Positions 50,801-60,280 of a stretch of 64,000 nt of DNA are shown here, piece after piece. The translations under genes and the position numbers were made by a program. The DNA lies in assembly GCA_947626525.1 (NCBI GenBank), contig CANQSM010000001.1:62001-126000 (forward strand). The letters are read 5' to 3'. Source of the stretch: an uncultured Phocaeicola sp. Its GTDB lineage: Bacteria > Bacteroidota > Bacteroidia > Bacteroidales > Bacteroidaceae. Numbering within the stretch: position 1 is the stretch's first letter; each line of letters opens with the position of its first letter. Below the pieces are notes generated by a model. That model saw only the letters and a list, made by a program, of their open reading frames with translations, was not told the DNA's origin and ran no database searches.

Positions 50801-52067
50801 GCACCAATTGGCGGTATCCATAGTAATCATCCCAGTTGTGGGGAATGTCCACCATCCTTGGAGACAACCGTTTACCTGGCAGTTTTTCATCCACCAGCCA
50901 AGTTTTCCAGCTTTTATCCAAATCCACCGATACCCTTTTATCCTTAGAAGGACGTTTAGGAAAGTGCACAGCAGAACGACCCATCGGCTTACTCGTCGCA
51001 ACCGCAATGCCACGCTGTTCCGCACTATTCACCGCACAATAGAAATGATACACCACTCCATCATGCTTTACCACAAAACTTTTATGAGCAAATAGTTCAT
51101 CATACTCTTTAGTCGGATAAACCAGATCATCTCCTTGCCAATCGTCCCACGTAAGCAGGTCATAACTGCAAGCAAAAGTATTGAACGCCTTATATGGGCG
51201 AATCGGATTAAAAGCCGAGAAGTAAAACATTACATAGACATCGCCCATTTTCTGAATCTGTGCATCTCCCGTAATCGTTCCTTGTGACTCATGTGCAAAG
51301 ACCGGATTACCGAGATAACGCTTCCATTTTTTCATATCTTTAGATAAGGCAATACCAATACGTTCTCCCTTCAGACCGGTCTGCGGATGCACGCCACCGG
51401 CATTATAATACATCACAAAGGGAGCACCTAGCTTCTTGCTTTTATCCCAATAAACTGTACTCTTATATTGAGTCAACGACTCCCACCACTGCACCTCTTT
51501 ATCTTTGATAGAGAGGATAGGCTTATCAAGCGCTTCCCATTCATGAGAAGTACCTATATTTCCTTTTGTCCAAGCTAATCCTACATATAACGGAGCATTT
51601 ACCGCCTCATAACCGGTGCCTTCACCACCGATATAAGTCATCCAGTAGCGGTCTTTATAGCGTTGCATAGCATAACTACCCCCCCACTCCATATCTATCA
51701 GACCGGGAAAACCACCTCGTTGATTGGCATCCCAAGCCCCATCCCGATAAGAAAGAATTCTTCCTAGCGTTTTCCATTCAAGTAAATTCTCGCTTTCCGC
51801 TAACCAAGTTTCATAGCCCCGTCCGTCTTTAGCACCTTTTCCGTTATATATCACATACGTCATATACCATTTCCCGTTCTCTTGAAATACAGTAGGGCAA
51901 TCTATTTTGTAGTTGTTGTCCTCAGGAGCAATCACCAAACCGTATTTGTACGGAGTTTTTACTTCTTCATAAATCTCAGCCATCCGTTCTTGCGAGACGT
52001 GGCGCTGTGCTTGTCCGTTCACCAATACCCATCCCACAAGTGCGAGAAATAAAAATCTTTTTTTCAT
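47877..52067 (-). CDS. GH137-like beta-propeller + GH2 + malectin fusion enzyme (BT0996-like)
   Basis: 1396 residues, signal peptide (to about GQAQ). Residues about 25-370 form a five-bladed propeller like GH43/GH137 (KIDCPTVFQENGKWYMTY, GDAQIQKMGDVYVMFYFSAF). Then a complete GH2 (about 390-1010) with acid in WGLQNEST (about 770) and nucleophile in LNGEYGAWRS (about 843). A malectin-like domain follows (about 1060-1190, RINCGGDAYID) and a C-terminal carbohydrate-binding-like beta-sandwich starts at VTYEAEDALL. This is the architecture of BT0996: beta-L-arabinofuranosidase (GH137, chain B) joined to a GH2 beta-glucuronidase (chain A). Specificities are inferred. Confidence 0.85.
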   Translation of the reverse strand: MKKRFLFLALVGWVLVNGQAQRHVSQERMAEIYEEVKTPYKYGLVIAPEDNNYKIDCPTVFQENGKWYMTYVIYNGKGAKDGRGYETWLAESENLLEWKTLGRILSYRDGAWDANQRGGFPGLIDMEWGGSYAMQRYKDRYWMTYIGGEGTGYEAVNAPLYVGLAWTKGNIGTSHEWEALDKPILSIKDKEVQWWESLTQYKSTVYWDKSKKLGAPFVMYYNAGGVHPQTGLKGERIGIALSKDMKKWKRYLGNPVFAHESQGTITGDAQIQKMGDVYVMFYFSAFNPIRPYKAFNTFACSYDLLTWDDWQGDDLVYPTKEYDELFAHKSFVVKHDGVVYHFYCAVNSAEQRGIAVATSKPMGRSAVHFPKRPSKDKRVSVDLDKSWKTWLVDEKLPGKRLSPRMVDIPHNWDDYYGYRQLVHGNLHGTAVYEKEFTVPQLVGKKRYFLRFEGVGTYATIRVNGVDFGRHPVGRTTLTLDVTEALKLGQVNRLEVKAEHPEMIADMPWVCGGCSSEWGFSEGSQPFGLFRPVTLEATDEIRIEPFGVHIWNDDKAETVWMEIEIKNYGKTEENVELVNKFCNEDGAQVFRLVEKVTLTPGETKVIKQQASVKNPILWNTKCPYLYKLVSMIKRDTKTTDEIMTPFGIRTISWPVKRQDGDGRFYLNGKPVFLNGVCEYEHQFGQSHAFSKEQVAARVKQIKNAGFNAFRDAHQPHHLDYQTYWDKNGILFWTQFSAHIWYDTPEFRENFKKLLRQWVKERRNSPSIVMWGLQNESTLPREFAQECSEIIREMDPTANNMRVITTCNGGEGTDWNVIQNWSGTYGGDVCKYDQELSQPNQLLNGEYGAWRSIDFHTEPGDFDPKAPWSEERMCQLMETKIRLAEKAKDSLCGHFQWIFSSHDNPGRCQPDEAYRMIDKVGPFNYKGLTTPWEEPLDVYYMYRANYTDAKKDPMVYIVSHTWPNRFKNRRRATIEVYSNCDSVLLYNDATEDAFLGRKVNHGVGTHFMWENRDVRYNVLRAVGYYKGKPVAEDVIVLDSLERAPHFEALYKEPTSLLKGEKGYSYLYRINCGGDAYIDEFGQQWATDDSTYSHSWAEDFKEFSPYQASQRATYDPIRGTRDWKLFQTFRFGRHKLNYRFQLPDGMYRLELYFTEPWHGTGGGAGTDCEGLRIFDVAANGRRVIDNLDIWAEAGHDSALKKVVEVDVKGGQLVIDFPEVKAGQALISAIAIASKTPSASLQEISSSWSWEKVDKDVMEKMPKELLPEDKNARASVTYEAEDALLKGKFEKKEFKKQTGVFFGAGKKNSIEWIITTGLAQVYALRFKFMNQSGKPILVNLKLIASNGSVLKDDMLTFPDTPEKWRMMSTTTGGFINAGTYRVILSAENMDQLSFDALDVQ

Positions 52068-52082
52068 CCGTTGTTTCTATAA

Positions 52083-54776
52083 TTAATAAAATAACCAATC
52101 CATCGCTTCCTCTGTTCCTTCCAATGCCACATTACGAGTTTTCAGTATCGTGTCGGTAAAGCCAAGTACCAGTGTATATCCTTTCGGCAACAACAAAGAA
52201 TGTTTTCCTGCGTCAAAGTGATAAGCATGAATATTTGCCAAAGGCATTTTCTCCAGATGAATAGCATTGGTCAGTAAAGGTTCTGCCTGTCCGTATTCGT
52301 TTGCCGAAGCATCGGTCTCCAATTTCGGAGCTTTCGCATATTTCTTTTGGTCATCTTTGAAATAACCAACTAACAGCTGAATAGGATCTTCACATTCAAA
52401 ATCCAATTTTGTACCCTCTTTACGCTGTGCATCTCCATTCAAACAGAAAGCAGTCAAACCTTCCAATTCCGGTGCCAAAGCTTGCACCTTATTGCCCGGC
52501 ATATTACTCAGCAGCGTAGCACCTTTCGTCAGTTTCACCCGCTTCCATATTCCTGCCAGTTTTATTTTGGCGTCAGTAGCCGGTTGAATATCCTCTTTGG
52601 TCTCTAAAATCTCGATCTCTTTTGCTTTCAGCATTTCTAGATTCGCCTTAAAGTTACTTAATTCTTTTTCATAATGTACCAACATTTCAGCCCATGTTTT
52701 ATTCTTACCATTATCACCTCCGATAGGAATACGACGCTGAGCAGTCTGCATACTATTGGCATATAAATAGTGGCCTTTCGTCAAGTCTACCAATTTACGG
52801 TAATGCTCTAAACTCTCTTCCAAAAGAGGTACCGCTGCATCCAAATACTTCAAATTTTTTCCCCATTGGTAATTCAGTACCTGCTCAGCGGCTTTCACTT
52901 TCAAATTGAAAGCATAGGCAAATTCCCGGTAACAGTGCATATCATTACGCAAACGTTCAAACTCCTCTTTATTCATCTTCACCTTTCCTTCCAACTGATC
53001 GATAGCAGCTACCGCTTTGTCACCATGTTGAACACATTGTGCTATAATGTCCAAAGGCAACTCTTTGGCATGCGGAAGATTCTTCCATTTTCTTTCTACA
53101 TATTCAATCAACTTTTCACCGTTCGGGCCACAGCTTTCATAAAATCCCGGATACACTGTATATTTATAAGGGTTCACCAATTGACTGACAAACATACCTA
53201 ACAACAATGTCTGACGATTACCTTCCGTGATACCGAAACGGCGCAACAATTTCGGTGCAATCTCTCCGGATTCTTCATAAGCCTCCCGAACCAATGCTCC
53301 ATTCTCGGCGGAAAGTCCGTAAAAACGTCCAAATTCCTGATCCCAATAAGTCATTTCCTCTTGACGGTCACGGCGACAGTTCCAAGCATAACGTCCCCAT
53401 GCCTTATACCAAGGCCAGTCACGATCCAACTGCATCTCCCGTCCTTCAGCAATGCTGTCAGCCGAATAAGGCCAGTCCCAATAAGAAGCTTGTGGGAAAA
53501 GATGTAATGCATTGGCTCCATGAACATCGTGCATGGCTTGTACGGTCTTTTGCGTAAAATCAGGAGAACCCCAGCGGAATGGTTCCAAATTGGCCAATAC
53601 GTGCACGTTACTGATATGAATACTTCCCAAGGCACTCAGTCCCTTATGAATTTCTCCCCACGGTCCACCAGGTGTATAAGTAGTCAGAGATTCTCCGTTA
53701 TATTTATGCATTGTATAAAGATTCTTATAAAGAGGCAAAGCCGCATCCATCACCATTTTACAATTAGTATCATGCGCTCGGAGCAATACAGGAGGTTCAT
53801 CGGTACGTCCCAATGCAGTCAGTCCATCTTTTATTCCCGGAATAATGGTTTTTGTAAACCACTCTACATCGTCTTCATACGTATCCATAGCTTCACCAAG
53901 ACAAACCAATAACCCCACATTAGGATATTTTTCAATAAATGCCGCCACACTCTTACGAGTATAGTCACTCAATAGCGGAGTAATGGGGCGGTTACGATCC
54001 TGAGTTTTTATACCATAGTGTTCAGCAAAAGGTTTGGAAACAAGAATATTATAAAACATCTGAATGACAAAAATACCACGTTTGTCAGCCTCTTGAGTAA
54101 GGAAAGAGAACATTTCCTCATTCTTCTTAAAAGTTTCATCATCCACTTCCACGGCAAACGGGTAATCTTTCAGTTTAACCAAGGAAGCAAACGGATGGCC
54201 GTTCCACAAATAAAGAGAGTTCATACGGTTGGCAACCAACATATCCAAATATTTAACCCAAAGTTCCTTATCATAAAACCAAGGAAAATTCTCCGGTGTA
54301 TAAGGATATTCGTATACGGCACGTCCCGGTAAAATGAAAGTTTTCTGTATACCAAGGCAACCACCGCGAAGCACCATTTCCGGAGCATCCGTAAAGTTCT
54401 TTGGACAATCCAGCTTCCCTTTCAATTCCATGCGATCGATCAATTCACAACATCCATAAATCACACCACTACCATCATTTCCACACACAATCGTTTGATT
54501 ATCCTTCGTGGTAATGGTAAAACCCTCTTTCGGCAAACTATCCTGTTTGGCTACCATCAACCGAATTATCTTCATATCTTCCGAACTTGCCAAAGCACTT
54601 CCCGTGACATAAAACACCTCATATCCATGCTTCTCTAAAGCCGTTTTCAACTGTTCACCAGCAAATTCCATACGGTTGGAAGGATTCTCAGAAAGCTGCA
54701 AAGCAATTCTCTCTCTCGCACAACTTGTCATGAAGCAAGCCAGCAATATAAATCCTAAATGTTTCACCATCTTCAT
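52083..54776 (-). CDS. GH138-like enzyme, probable RG-II alpha-D-galacturonidase
   Basis: I start at the ATG at 54776 (MKMVKHLGFILL, 897 residues); the track's extra N-terminus lacks signal character. Lipobox MTSC gives a lipoprotein. The N-terminal domain resembles the alpha-glucuronidase/GH20 small domain (AGEQLKTALEKHGYEV, GVIYGCCELIDR). A TIM barrel follows (YLDMLVANRMNSLYLWNGHPF; GLLVCLGEAMDTYEDDVEW; IHISNVHVLANLEPFRWG), then a helical region and a beta-sandwich. Between GH137-GH2 and GH78 this is the site of BT0997, the founding GH138. Family by context and domain look; confidence moderate. Confidence 0.75.
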   Translation of the reverse strand: MKMVKHLGFILLACFMTSCARERIALQLSENPSNRMEFAGEQLKTALEKHGYEVFYVTGSALASSEDMKIIRLMVAKQDSLPKEGFTITTKDNQTIVCGNDGSGVIYGCCELIDRMELKGKLDCPKNFTDAPEMVLRGGCLGIQKTFILPGRAVYEYPYTPENFPWFYDKELWVKYLDMLVANRMNSLYLWNGHPFASLVKLKDYPFAVEVDDETFKKNEEMFSFLTQEADKRGIFVIQMFYNILVSKPFAEHYGIKTQDRNRPITPLLSDYTRKSVAAFIEKYPNVGLLVCLGEAMDTYEDDVEWFTKTIIPGIKDGLTALGRTDEPPVLLRAHDTNCKMVMDAALPLYKNLYTMHKYNGESLTTYTPGGPWGEIHKGLSALGSIHISNVHVLANLEPFRWGSPDFTQKTVQAMHDVHGANALHLFPQASYWDWPYSADSIAEGREMQLDRDWPWYKAWGRYAWNCRRDRQEEMTYWDQEFGRFYGLSAENGALVREAYEESGEIAPKLLRRFGITEGNRQTLLLGMFVSQLVNPYKYTVYPGFYESCGPNGEKLIEYVERKWKNLPHAKELPLDIIAQCVQHGDKAVAAIDQLEGKVKMNKEEFERLRNDMHCYREFAYAFNLKVKAAEQVLNYQWGKNLKYLDAAVPLLEESLEHYRKLVDLTKGHYLYANSMQTAQRRIPIGGDNGKNKTWAEMLVHYEKELSNFKANLEMLKAKEIEILETKEDIQPATDAKIKLAGIWKRVKLTKGATLLSNMPGNKVQALAPELEGLTAFCLNGDAQRKEGTKLDFECEDPIQLLVGYFKDDQKKYAKAPKLETDASANEYGQAEPLLTNAIHLEKMPLANIHAYHFDAGKHSLLLPKGYTLVLGFTDTILKTRNVALEGTEEAMDWLFY

Positions 54777-54858
54777 TTTTAAGTTGTTCTTTAAAGAAAG
54801 TATTATAAATCTACTTACACTCTGATAGGTATTCACAAAACTTATTCTATTCCTGTTT

Positions 54859-57012
54859 CTAATATTTGATACTTATTTCGCCGGCATTATCCATCCATAT
54901 GCGGAAATAGCCGTTGCTCACCTTTTCCAAAGTTCCTGTCGAAACCTCCGGTGTCTGATGACATCCGGAAGCAAAATACACATACCCTTTACCGCATGTG
55001 GCATTCACCTTAATAATCTTATCATCCATGTATACTCGGATATCGCCGCAAGGAGTAGGCACACTGCCCTCCATCCATTTCAATCCGCCTAATACTGGCT
55101 TCACCTCAAACTCTTCGTATCCTCCTTTTACCGGTTTCACACCCAAATAATATTTGCCCAACAAATAGATAGGACTGGCTCCCCAAGCATGACATAAACT
55201 TTTTCCGTATGGACGCCCGTACATAGCCAAATGTTGCACTCCGTGTTCATCCGGATTGTATTTTTCCCAAAAAGAGGTAGCGCCTTCCCGCAACATGCCA
55301 CCCCAGTAAGCCTTCATTTCTTTCATCACTTGCTTCTGATATCCCATGCCACACATTGCTTCCAGCTCATAGAACCGCATATAAGGAGTGGTAATCTTCA
55401 GCACTTCTTCGTTAAGCATGACATTTTTCATGACAGAAACCTTTTGCTCCTCATCCAGATAACCGAGAGTGATGGCAAACATATTCGGGAATTTATTGAT
55501 TTGTTCGCTCCGCCTACCCTGCTCCACATTGTGAATTAGAGCCTGTTTCTCTTCATTCCAGAAAGTTGGCAATAGTTTGGCACGAAGTTCTACAGCCAAT
55601 TTCCCATACTTAGTAGCGTCCTCTTCATTACCCACCAAATCTGCGCACAAATTCATGGTTTCCAAGCTCTTACAAAAAAGAATTTGTTCAAAAGTCAACG
55701 CACCTTGCTTACTCATTGGGAAATCGGCCCAATCAACAAATATCCAATCGCCTGTAAGGCCTTCCACCATACCATCCTTGTTGGTACGACCCAGTACATA
55801 CTCCATCATTGTCTGCATACGTGGATAAATTTGCGACACGAAATGCTTGTCGCCAGTATACATATAATAATCGTAAATACTTATGAACCAATAGAATGTA
55901 TAGTCCATAATGGTATTAGTATGACTAGTTACAGGATCTTTTCCGCGTAACAGCCATATGGTACGCTTAACCGTCTCCGTGTCAAAAAACAGGTAATAGT
56001 TCATTAAATAGCTCTGAATTGCATCACCACTCCATACCCAACGGTCACGCTTGATACCATCGATAAAAAACTCCCTAGTGGTGAGATGCATCGTATAAGC
56101 ACTTACTTTCCAGATTCGGTTCAGTTCTTCGTCATCACATTGGAAAGAAGCACGATAACTCTCCGGCAAATATTCGTATTGCATCGACACATTGTCCAGC
56201 TTCACGCTTTTATCAACCATAACGTATACATACCGGAATGCCTTACTGTTTTCCAACACATAACTGTCTACCACTACCGAAGTGCGATTCAATGCCAAAT
56301 CCGTTACTTGTTGGCCATCCACCGCAATTCTGTCCAACATCTCACCATATTCGGTATCCAAAGCCTCTTCCGGGCTTTCGCCATAGTAAATGTTTACCAA
56401 TCCTTTTCCTGATAATCCCTCCAACACCAAAAATCCGAACGTCTCCCTACCGAAGTCGTATAAAACGCCTTCTTTTTTATTTTGTTGCGACACTGCACGT
56501 TCCGGCCTACGCGCCAGCGTAAACGCAGAAGGACGTTGCGACATTTCATCAAGATTCCAACACCCGGCATCCATATAAATGGTAGCAGACGTATCACTGG
56601 CCTTGCCACTTTCGTCAATCCATTCCTTATCCTCATAGGTTACTTTCCAAGTAGCATCTGTATACACTGTTTCACCTTTTATATATAAAGCAGGCGGAGT
56701 TGCCTGACTCCATACTTTAATATTCAGGCTGTGCTCTCCAGCCGGAAGTTTAAATGTTTCTGGCATGCCGAACTGCAACTTACCATCAAGCTTGACATTA
56801 TATTGTCCTTCTGCAGCAATGCATATCTCCTCCTCCTTTTGCAAATGCAATTTTTTACTAAACTCCACCGTCACATAATGGCTGTCCATTTTCCAGAAAG
56901 GAGGAAAAAATGCGCCCCGTTCTGTGCGACGATTATTCATCTTGTTGCCGAGCCATATCTCATAATCACCCGGGTACCATATCCAAGTCGGACAGCTTGT
57001 CTTATTTTTCAT
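54859..57012 (-). CDS. GH78-like alpha-L-rhamnosidase without signal peptide
   Basis: About 717 residues from the ATG at 57012 (MKNKTSCPTWIWYPGDYEIW); the 57030 start adds only six codons. No signal peptide or lipobox, unlike the other enzymes of the locus, so probably cytoplasmic. N-terminal beta-sandwich, then the (alpha/alpha)6 barrel starting ASFQCDDEELNRIWKVSAYTMH. The catalytic loop reads DGIKRDRWVWSGD (about 317-330), where classical GH78 has DCPQRERLGWTGD, so the acid position is D instead of E. A second acidic region is in GATSFWEKYNPDEH. Downstream of the MFS transporter by 15-34 bp. BT1001-like in position. Confidence 0.85.
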   Translation of the reverse strand: MKNKTSCPTWIWYPGDYEIWLGNKMNNRRTERGAFFPPFWKMDSHYVTVEFSKKLHLQKEEEICIAAEGQYNVKLDGKLQFGMPETFKLPAGEHSLNIKVWSQATPPALYIKGETVYTDATWKVTYEDKEWIDESGKASDTSATIYMDAGCWNLDEMSQRPSAFTLARRPERAVSQQNKKEGVLYDFGRETFGFLVLEGLSGKGLVNIYYGESPEEALDTEYGEMLDRIAVDGQQVTDLALNRTSVVVDSYVLENSKAFRYVYVMVDKSVKLDNVSMQYEYLPESYRASFQCDDEELNRIWKVSAYTMHLTTREFFIDGIKRDRWVWSGDAIQSYLMNYYLFFDTETVKRTIWLLRGKDPVTSHTNTIMDYTFYWFISIYDYYMYTGDKHFVSQIYPRMQTMMEYVLGRTNKDGMVEGLTGDWIFVDWADFPMSKQGALTFEQILFCKSLETMNLCADLVGNEEDATKYGKLAVELRAKLLPTFWNEEKQALIHNVEQGRRSEQINKFPNMFAITLGYLDEEQKVSVMKNVMLNEEVLKITTPYMRFYELEAMCGMGYQKQVMKEMKAYWGGMLREGATSFWEKYNPDEHGVQHLAMYGRPYGKSLCHAWGASPIYLLGKYYLGVKPVKGGYEEFEVKPVLGGLKWMEGSVPTPCGDIRVYMDDKIIKVNATCGKGYVYFASGCHQTPEVSTGTLEKVSNGYFRIWMDNAGEISIKY

Positions 57013-57045
57013 TATATTCCCCATAATCACCTTGTTATCATTTTA

Positions 57046-58422
57046 TTAGATATTATCACCATATCTTTCTTTTGTAATTTCTTCCAACGATTTACCCTGT
57101 GTCTTGGGAGCTCCGAAGAAGCCGATAACCAAAGAAATAATAAAGAATACCATCATAATGTATCCGGCCAACGTGAATCCATCGCCTTCTTCGCCATAGA
57201 TATAAACGAAGCAGAGTCCCCACACTGCCGACACACCTCTTACGATAAAAAACATCACTCCTTGCGCGGCAGCCCTGTATTTCGCCGGGAAAAGTTCTGA
57301 AGCCCATAACGCATAGAAGGTCTGTACAGAGATACCAGCTTGGATAGCCCATAGAAGCGTAAACACTACAAGTCCGGTCATATCGTTGATACCGAATGTG
57401 ACAACAATGACCCACGCAATGATTCCTGCGCTTACACCTGAAGCGAAAAGCCAACGTTGATTAACTTTATCCACAATCAGCGAACAAATGAAAGTCATGA
57501 AGATAATGACAATCCACTGCCATGCAGCAAACATATTGGCCATGCTATTAGAAAGACCACCAGCAGTTTCGTAAATATGCGGTTGAAAAAATCCCATCAC
57601 ACTGCACACCATATTCCAAGTGAGGTACATACCAGCCAAAAAGAGCATGGATTTGACGCATACCTTATTGGAAAAGAGTTTTCCAAATGATGAGAAGACA
57701 CTATTTTGTCTCTTCTCACCTCTCATTTCCGCCTTTTTAGCTTCTTCCCATTCTTTACTCTCATCAAGCCGACGTTGCAACAGCCATGCTATCAACGCCA
57801 CAACAAAAAGCGAAGTAAACACGATACGCGAACTGAACACATTCAGTTCGGCTACTTCAATAGAATACCCGTAAATCCACTCCGCCATACTTTTCACCAA
57901 CGGGAAAAGAACACCACCCGTATCTTCATCTCCACCAGTAGCTGGAGCAAACAACGTACCAAGTAGCAAGATAATAAGCGGTCCAATCCCCCAAGCCATC
58001 TGTGAGATGCAAATATTGCGCCCACGGTTGTTCGTTTCAGAGCTTTCGGATATATAGGTCCACGAAGCAGGCACTCCTACCCCCACAGAGATTCCCGTAA
58101 TGAGGAATCCGACGAGCAGAGTGGGGAAATTCATGGCAAACATAATCACCAACACACCCACCATATACATCAGCATGTTATAAGTATATATGACTTTCCG
58201 CCCGTATTTATCGGCCAAAAAACCACCAACAATGGCACCGACAGCCGCTCCAAGACAATTGGCACTGATAAAATTGAGCCATCCAAGATGCGCTTCACTC
58301 AATCCTAAATAACTTTTCCAGAGAGTAAGTCCACTGGCTCCCGCCACAATAGCGCCAGCATCCAGGTAATTGGTCAACGATACGGCAATTGTGCTTTTTA
58401 AACTTCCTTTTTGGTTTTTCAT
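57046..58422 (-). CDS. MFS sugar-porter-type transporter
   Basis: 458 residues with about 12 hydrophobic segments. Motif A is visible between helices 2 and 3 (GGFLADKYGRKVIY) and ELFPAKYRAAAQG at the second half. Central cytoplasmic loop LDESKEWEEAKKAEMRG. Sits between the secreted beta-helix enzyme and the signal-less GH78 gene, so it most likely imports a rhamnose-containing oligosaccharide or free sugar from the periplasm for cytoplasmic hydrolysis. The substrate is not readable from sequence. Confidence 0.9.
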   Translation of the reverse strand: MKNQKGSLKSTIAVSLTNYLDAGAIVAGASGLTLWKSYLGLSEAHLGWLNFISANCLGAAVGAIVGGFLADKYGRKVIYTYNMLMYMVGVLVIMFAMNFPTLLVGFLITGISVGVGVPASWTYISESSETNNRGRNICISQMAWGIGPLIILLLGTLFAPATGGDEDTGGVLFPLVKSMAEWIYGYSIEVAELNVFSSRIVFTSLFVVALIAWLLQRRLDESKEWEEAKKAEMRGEKRQNSVFSSFGKLFSNKVCVKSMLFLAGMYLTWNMVCSVMGFFQPHIYETAGGLSNSMANMFAAWQWIVIIFMTFICSLIVDKVNQRWLFASGVSAGIIAWVIVVTFGINDMTGLVVFTLLWAIQAGISVQTFYALWASELFPAKYRAAAQGVMFFIVRGVSAVWGLCFVYIYGEEGDGFTLAGYIMMVFFIISLVIGFFGAPKTQGKSLEEITKERYGDNI

Positions 58423-58456
58423 ATCATTAAATTTAAATTCTAGGTCATTATTCCCT

Positions 58457-60262
58457 TTACCGGATAAGTCCGGCTTTTATCCTGATACTATCATTCACCA
58501 TCGGACCGTTATTTTCCCATACATTCCCCGGACCATTGGCATTCTTTAAAAATTTCTCCCCTTCCGTCCAATTGTCCTTCACGGTAATGAACGAAGAACC
58601 TTCATCGGTATAAAGATAGAACCAGTGATTCGGATCGTGCGCATAACCCGGAGAATAAATGCTGTGCACCACATTTTCCGTTACATAACTTTTCGGCTGC
58701 GAACCTAATGTATAAATACCGGCCGTATCATACATATGTTTGGCATAATGATGAATCAGGTTGGCATGTACCACATTGTTACGCATACAATTTACGCTTT
58801 GTGTCCACCCCCAGCCCAGACTGATACCGGTATAAGACACTTCATTGATTTCATTGTGCTCGATAGTGATGTCAGCCACATATCCGGCACAGATACCCAC
58901 ACATCCCCAATCTTCATTGGATACATTTGTGATCAGAGAGTTGCATATAGTCTGATGTGTACAGAGTTCCCGACGGTCATACGGATCGTATGGCTGATGG
59001 GTCTCATGCGCAGCCGGAGAGAAACTTCCCACTACGATTCCATTCCCAGCTATATCACGGAACAAGCATCCTTCTACAGTGCCTCCGTGCGTACCGGCCA
59101 CATAGTCCAATCCCGTAGAACCCAAATGCTCAAATATGCAACCAGAAAAGTCGATATCATCAGCAAACTGCACCTGTACGGCAGCAGCCGGACGGCCCAG
59201 CCATCCCTGATTGTCCAATTCATGATTACGATAGTTACGAATCATCTTCGGATTAATCTTATAACCATCAGTCAAATACATGCCGGCTTGCAAGGGAACA
59301 TGTCCCAACAAAGACGGACGCATCCAAGTAGTATAGTTGAAAACCACATTTTTAAACCGAACTTCTTTCACAGGATTATCAAGCGTGCCCAGCACTTGTA
59401 CCAGCGTCTCTACCGCCGGCACCACCACTTCCGCACTACGCATGTCTTCCCCCTTGCGTGGACAATAATAGACCTTACGCATTTCGATATCATGGTACCA
59501 CTCTCCCGGACGATCGAGTAACTCCTTTGCATTGGTCAGATAAAATGCGGAATTACGTCCATCGGTCATCACCATCGGGTGCGGCCATGGGTGTTCAAAC
59601 TGAATACGGCTTTCCGGATTATGGAAACGCACGGCTGCCGAATCCCCCTGTATTTCGATAGATTTAATGCGCAAGTTCGCCACGCACCACATTTCATGAA
59701 GTACCATTTCCGCATACTTTGCTTTCTGTATCTTCCTAACAGCCTCTGCCGGTACCCATAGAATACGGTTCCTCACATCGTTATTGAGAATACGGTACAT
59801 CTTCTCAAAATCTTCCACATCACGAGCCCGATCTGCCTTCACTCCATTTACCCACATCTGTCTAAAATCCAGCGGACGTCCGTTAAATGAGGGAACATCC
59901 GCCACCCAATATTTACCCTGTTTCTTCCAGCCGGAGAGCCGGACTCCCCCGCTTATCGAAGCTCCTTTTTCTCCTTCTATCACAGTAGGAGATTCAGAAG
60001 TTCCGCTATCCTTTGGACGGAGAAAGAGCGGTTCATATATATTATGTACTCCACTCATCAGATGAATGGTCACACCATTTTTTACACTTTTATCGTTTAA
60101 GCGACGCAATTCACGTACTTGCCGCAATGCAGCTGTCAACGAAGCTTTCGGTGCATTTTTCGAGCCGTCCGCCAAATCGCTACCTGAGGGAGAAACCCAT
60201 ACATCGGCAGCCGACAGACTAACACCCACTGCTAAAAATAATCCTGTAATAATGTGTTTCAT
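58457..60262 (-). CDS. Right-handed beta-helix protein, GH141-like (probable alpha-L-fucosidase)
   Basis: 601 residues with signal peptide (LSAAD). Starts with ADVWVSPSGSDLADGSKNAP, the usual beginning of secreted beta-helix glycosidases, then coils VTIHLMSGVHNI, ESPTVIEG, RFKNVVFNYTTW, VQVQFADDIDFSGCIFEHLG, HNEINEVSYTGISLGWG, VHANLIHHYAKHMYDTAGIYT. Adjacent to GH127 and near GH78 it matches BT1002, the founding GH141, which releases L-fucose from RG-II chain A. The fold is safe; the family is by synteny. Confidence 0.78.
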   Translation of the reverse strand: MKHIITGLFLAVGVSLSAADVWVSPSGSDLADGSKNAPKASLTAALRQVRELRRLNDKSVKNGVTIHLMSGVHNIYEPLFLRPKDSGTSESPTVIEGEKGASISGGVRLSGWKKQGKYWVADVPSFNGRPLDFRQMWVNGVKADRARDVEDFEKMYRILNNDVRNRILWVPAEAVRKIQKAKYAEMVLHEMWCVANLRIKSIEIQGDSAAVRFHNPESRIQFEHPWPHPMVMTDGRNSAFYLTNAKELLDRPGEWYHDIEMRKVYYCPRKGEDMRSAEVVVPAVETLVQVLGTLDNPVKEVRFKNVVFNYTTWMRPSLLGHVPLQAGMYLTDGYKINPKMIRNYRNHELDNQGWLGRPAAAVQVQFADDIDFSGCIFEHLGSTGLDYVAGTHGGTVEGCLFRDIAGNGIVVGSFSPAAHETHQPYDPYDRRELCTHQTICNSLITNVSNEDWGCVGICAGYVADITIEHNEINEVSYTGISLGWGWTQSVNCMRNNVVHANLIHHYAKHMYDTAGIYTLGSQPKSYVTENVVHSIYSPGYAHDPNHWFYLYTDEGSSFITVKDNWTEGEKFLKNANGPGNVWENNGPMVNDSIRIKAGLIR

Positions 60263-60280
60263 AGTGCCTTGTTTCCTTCA

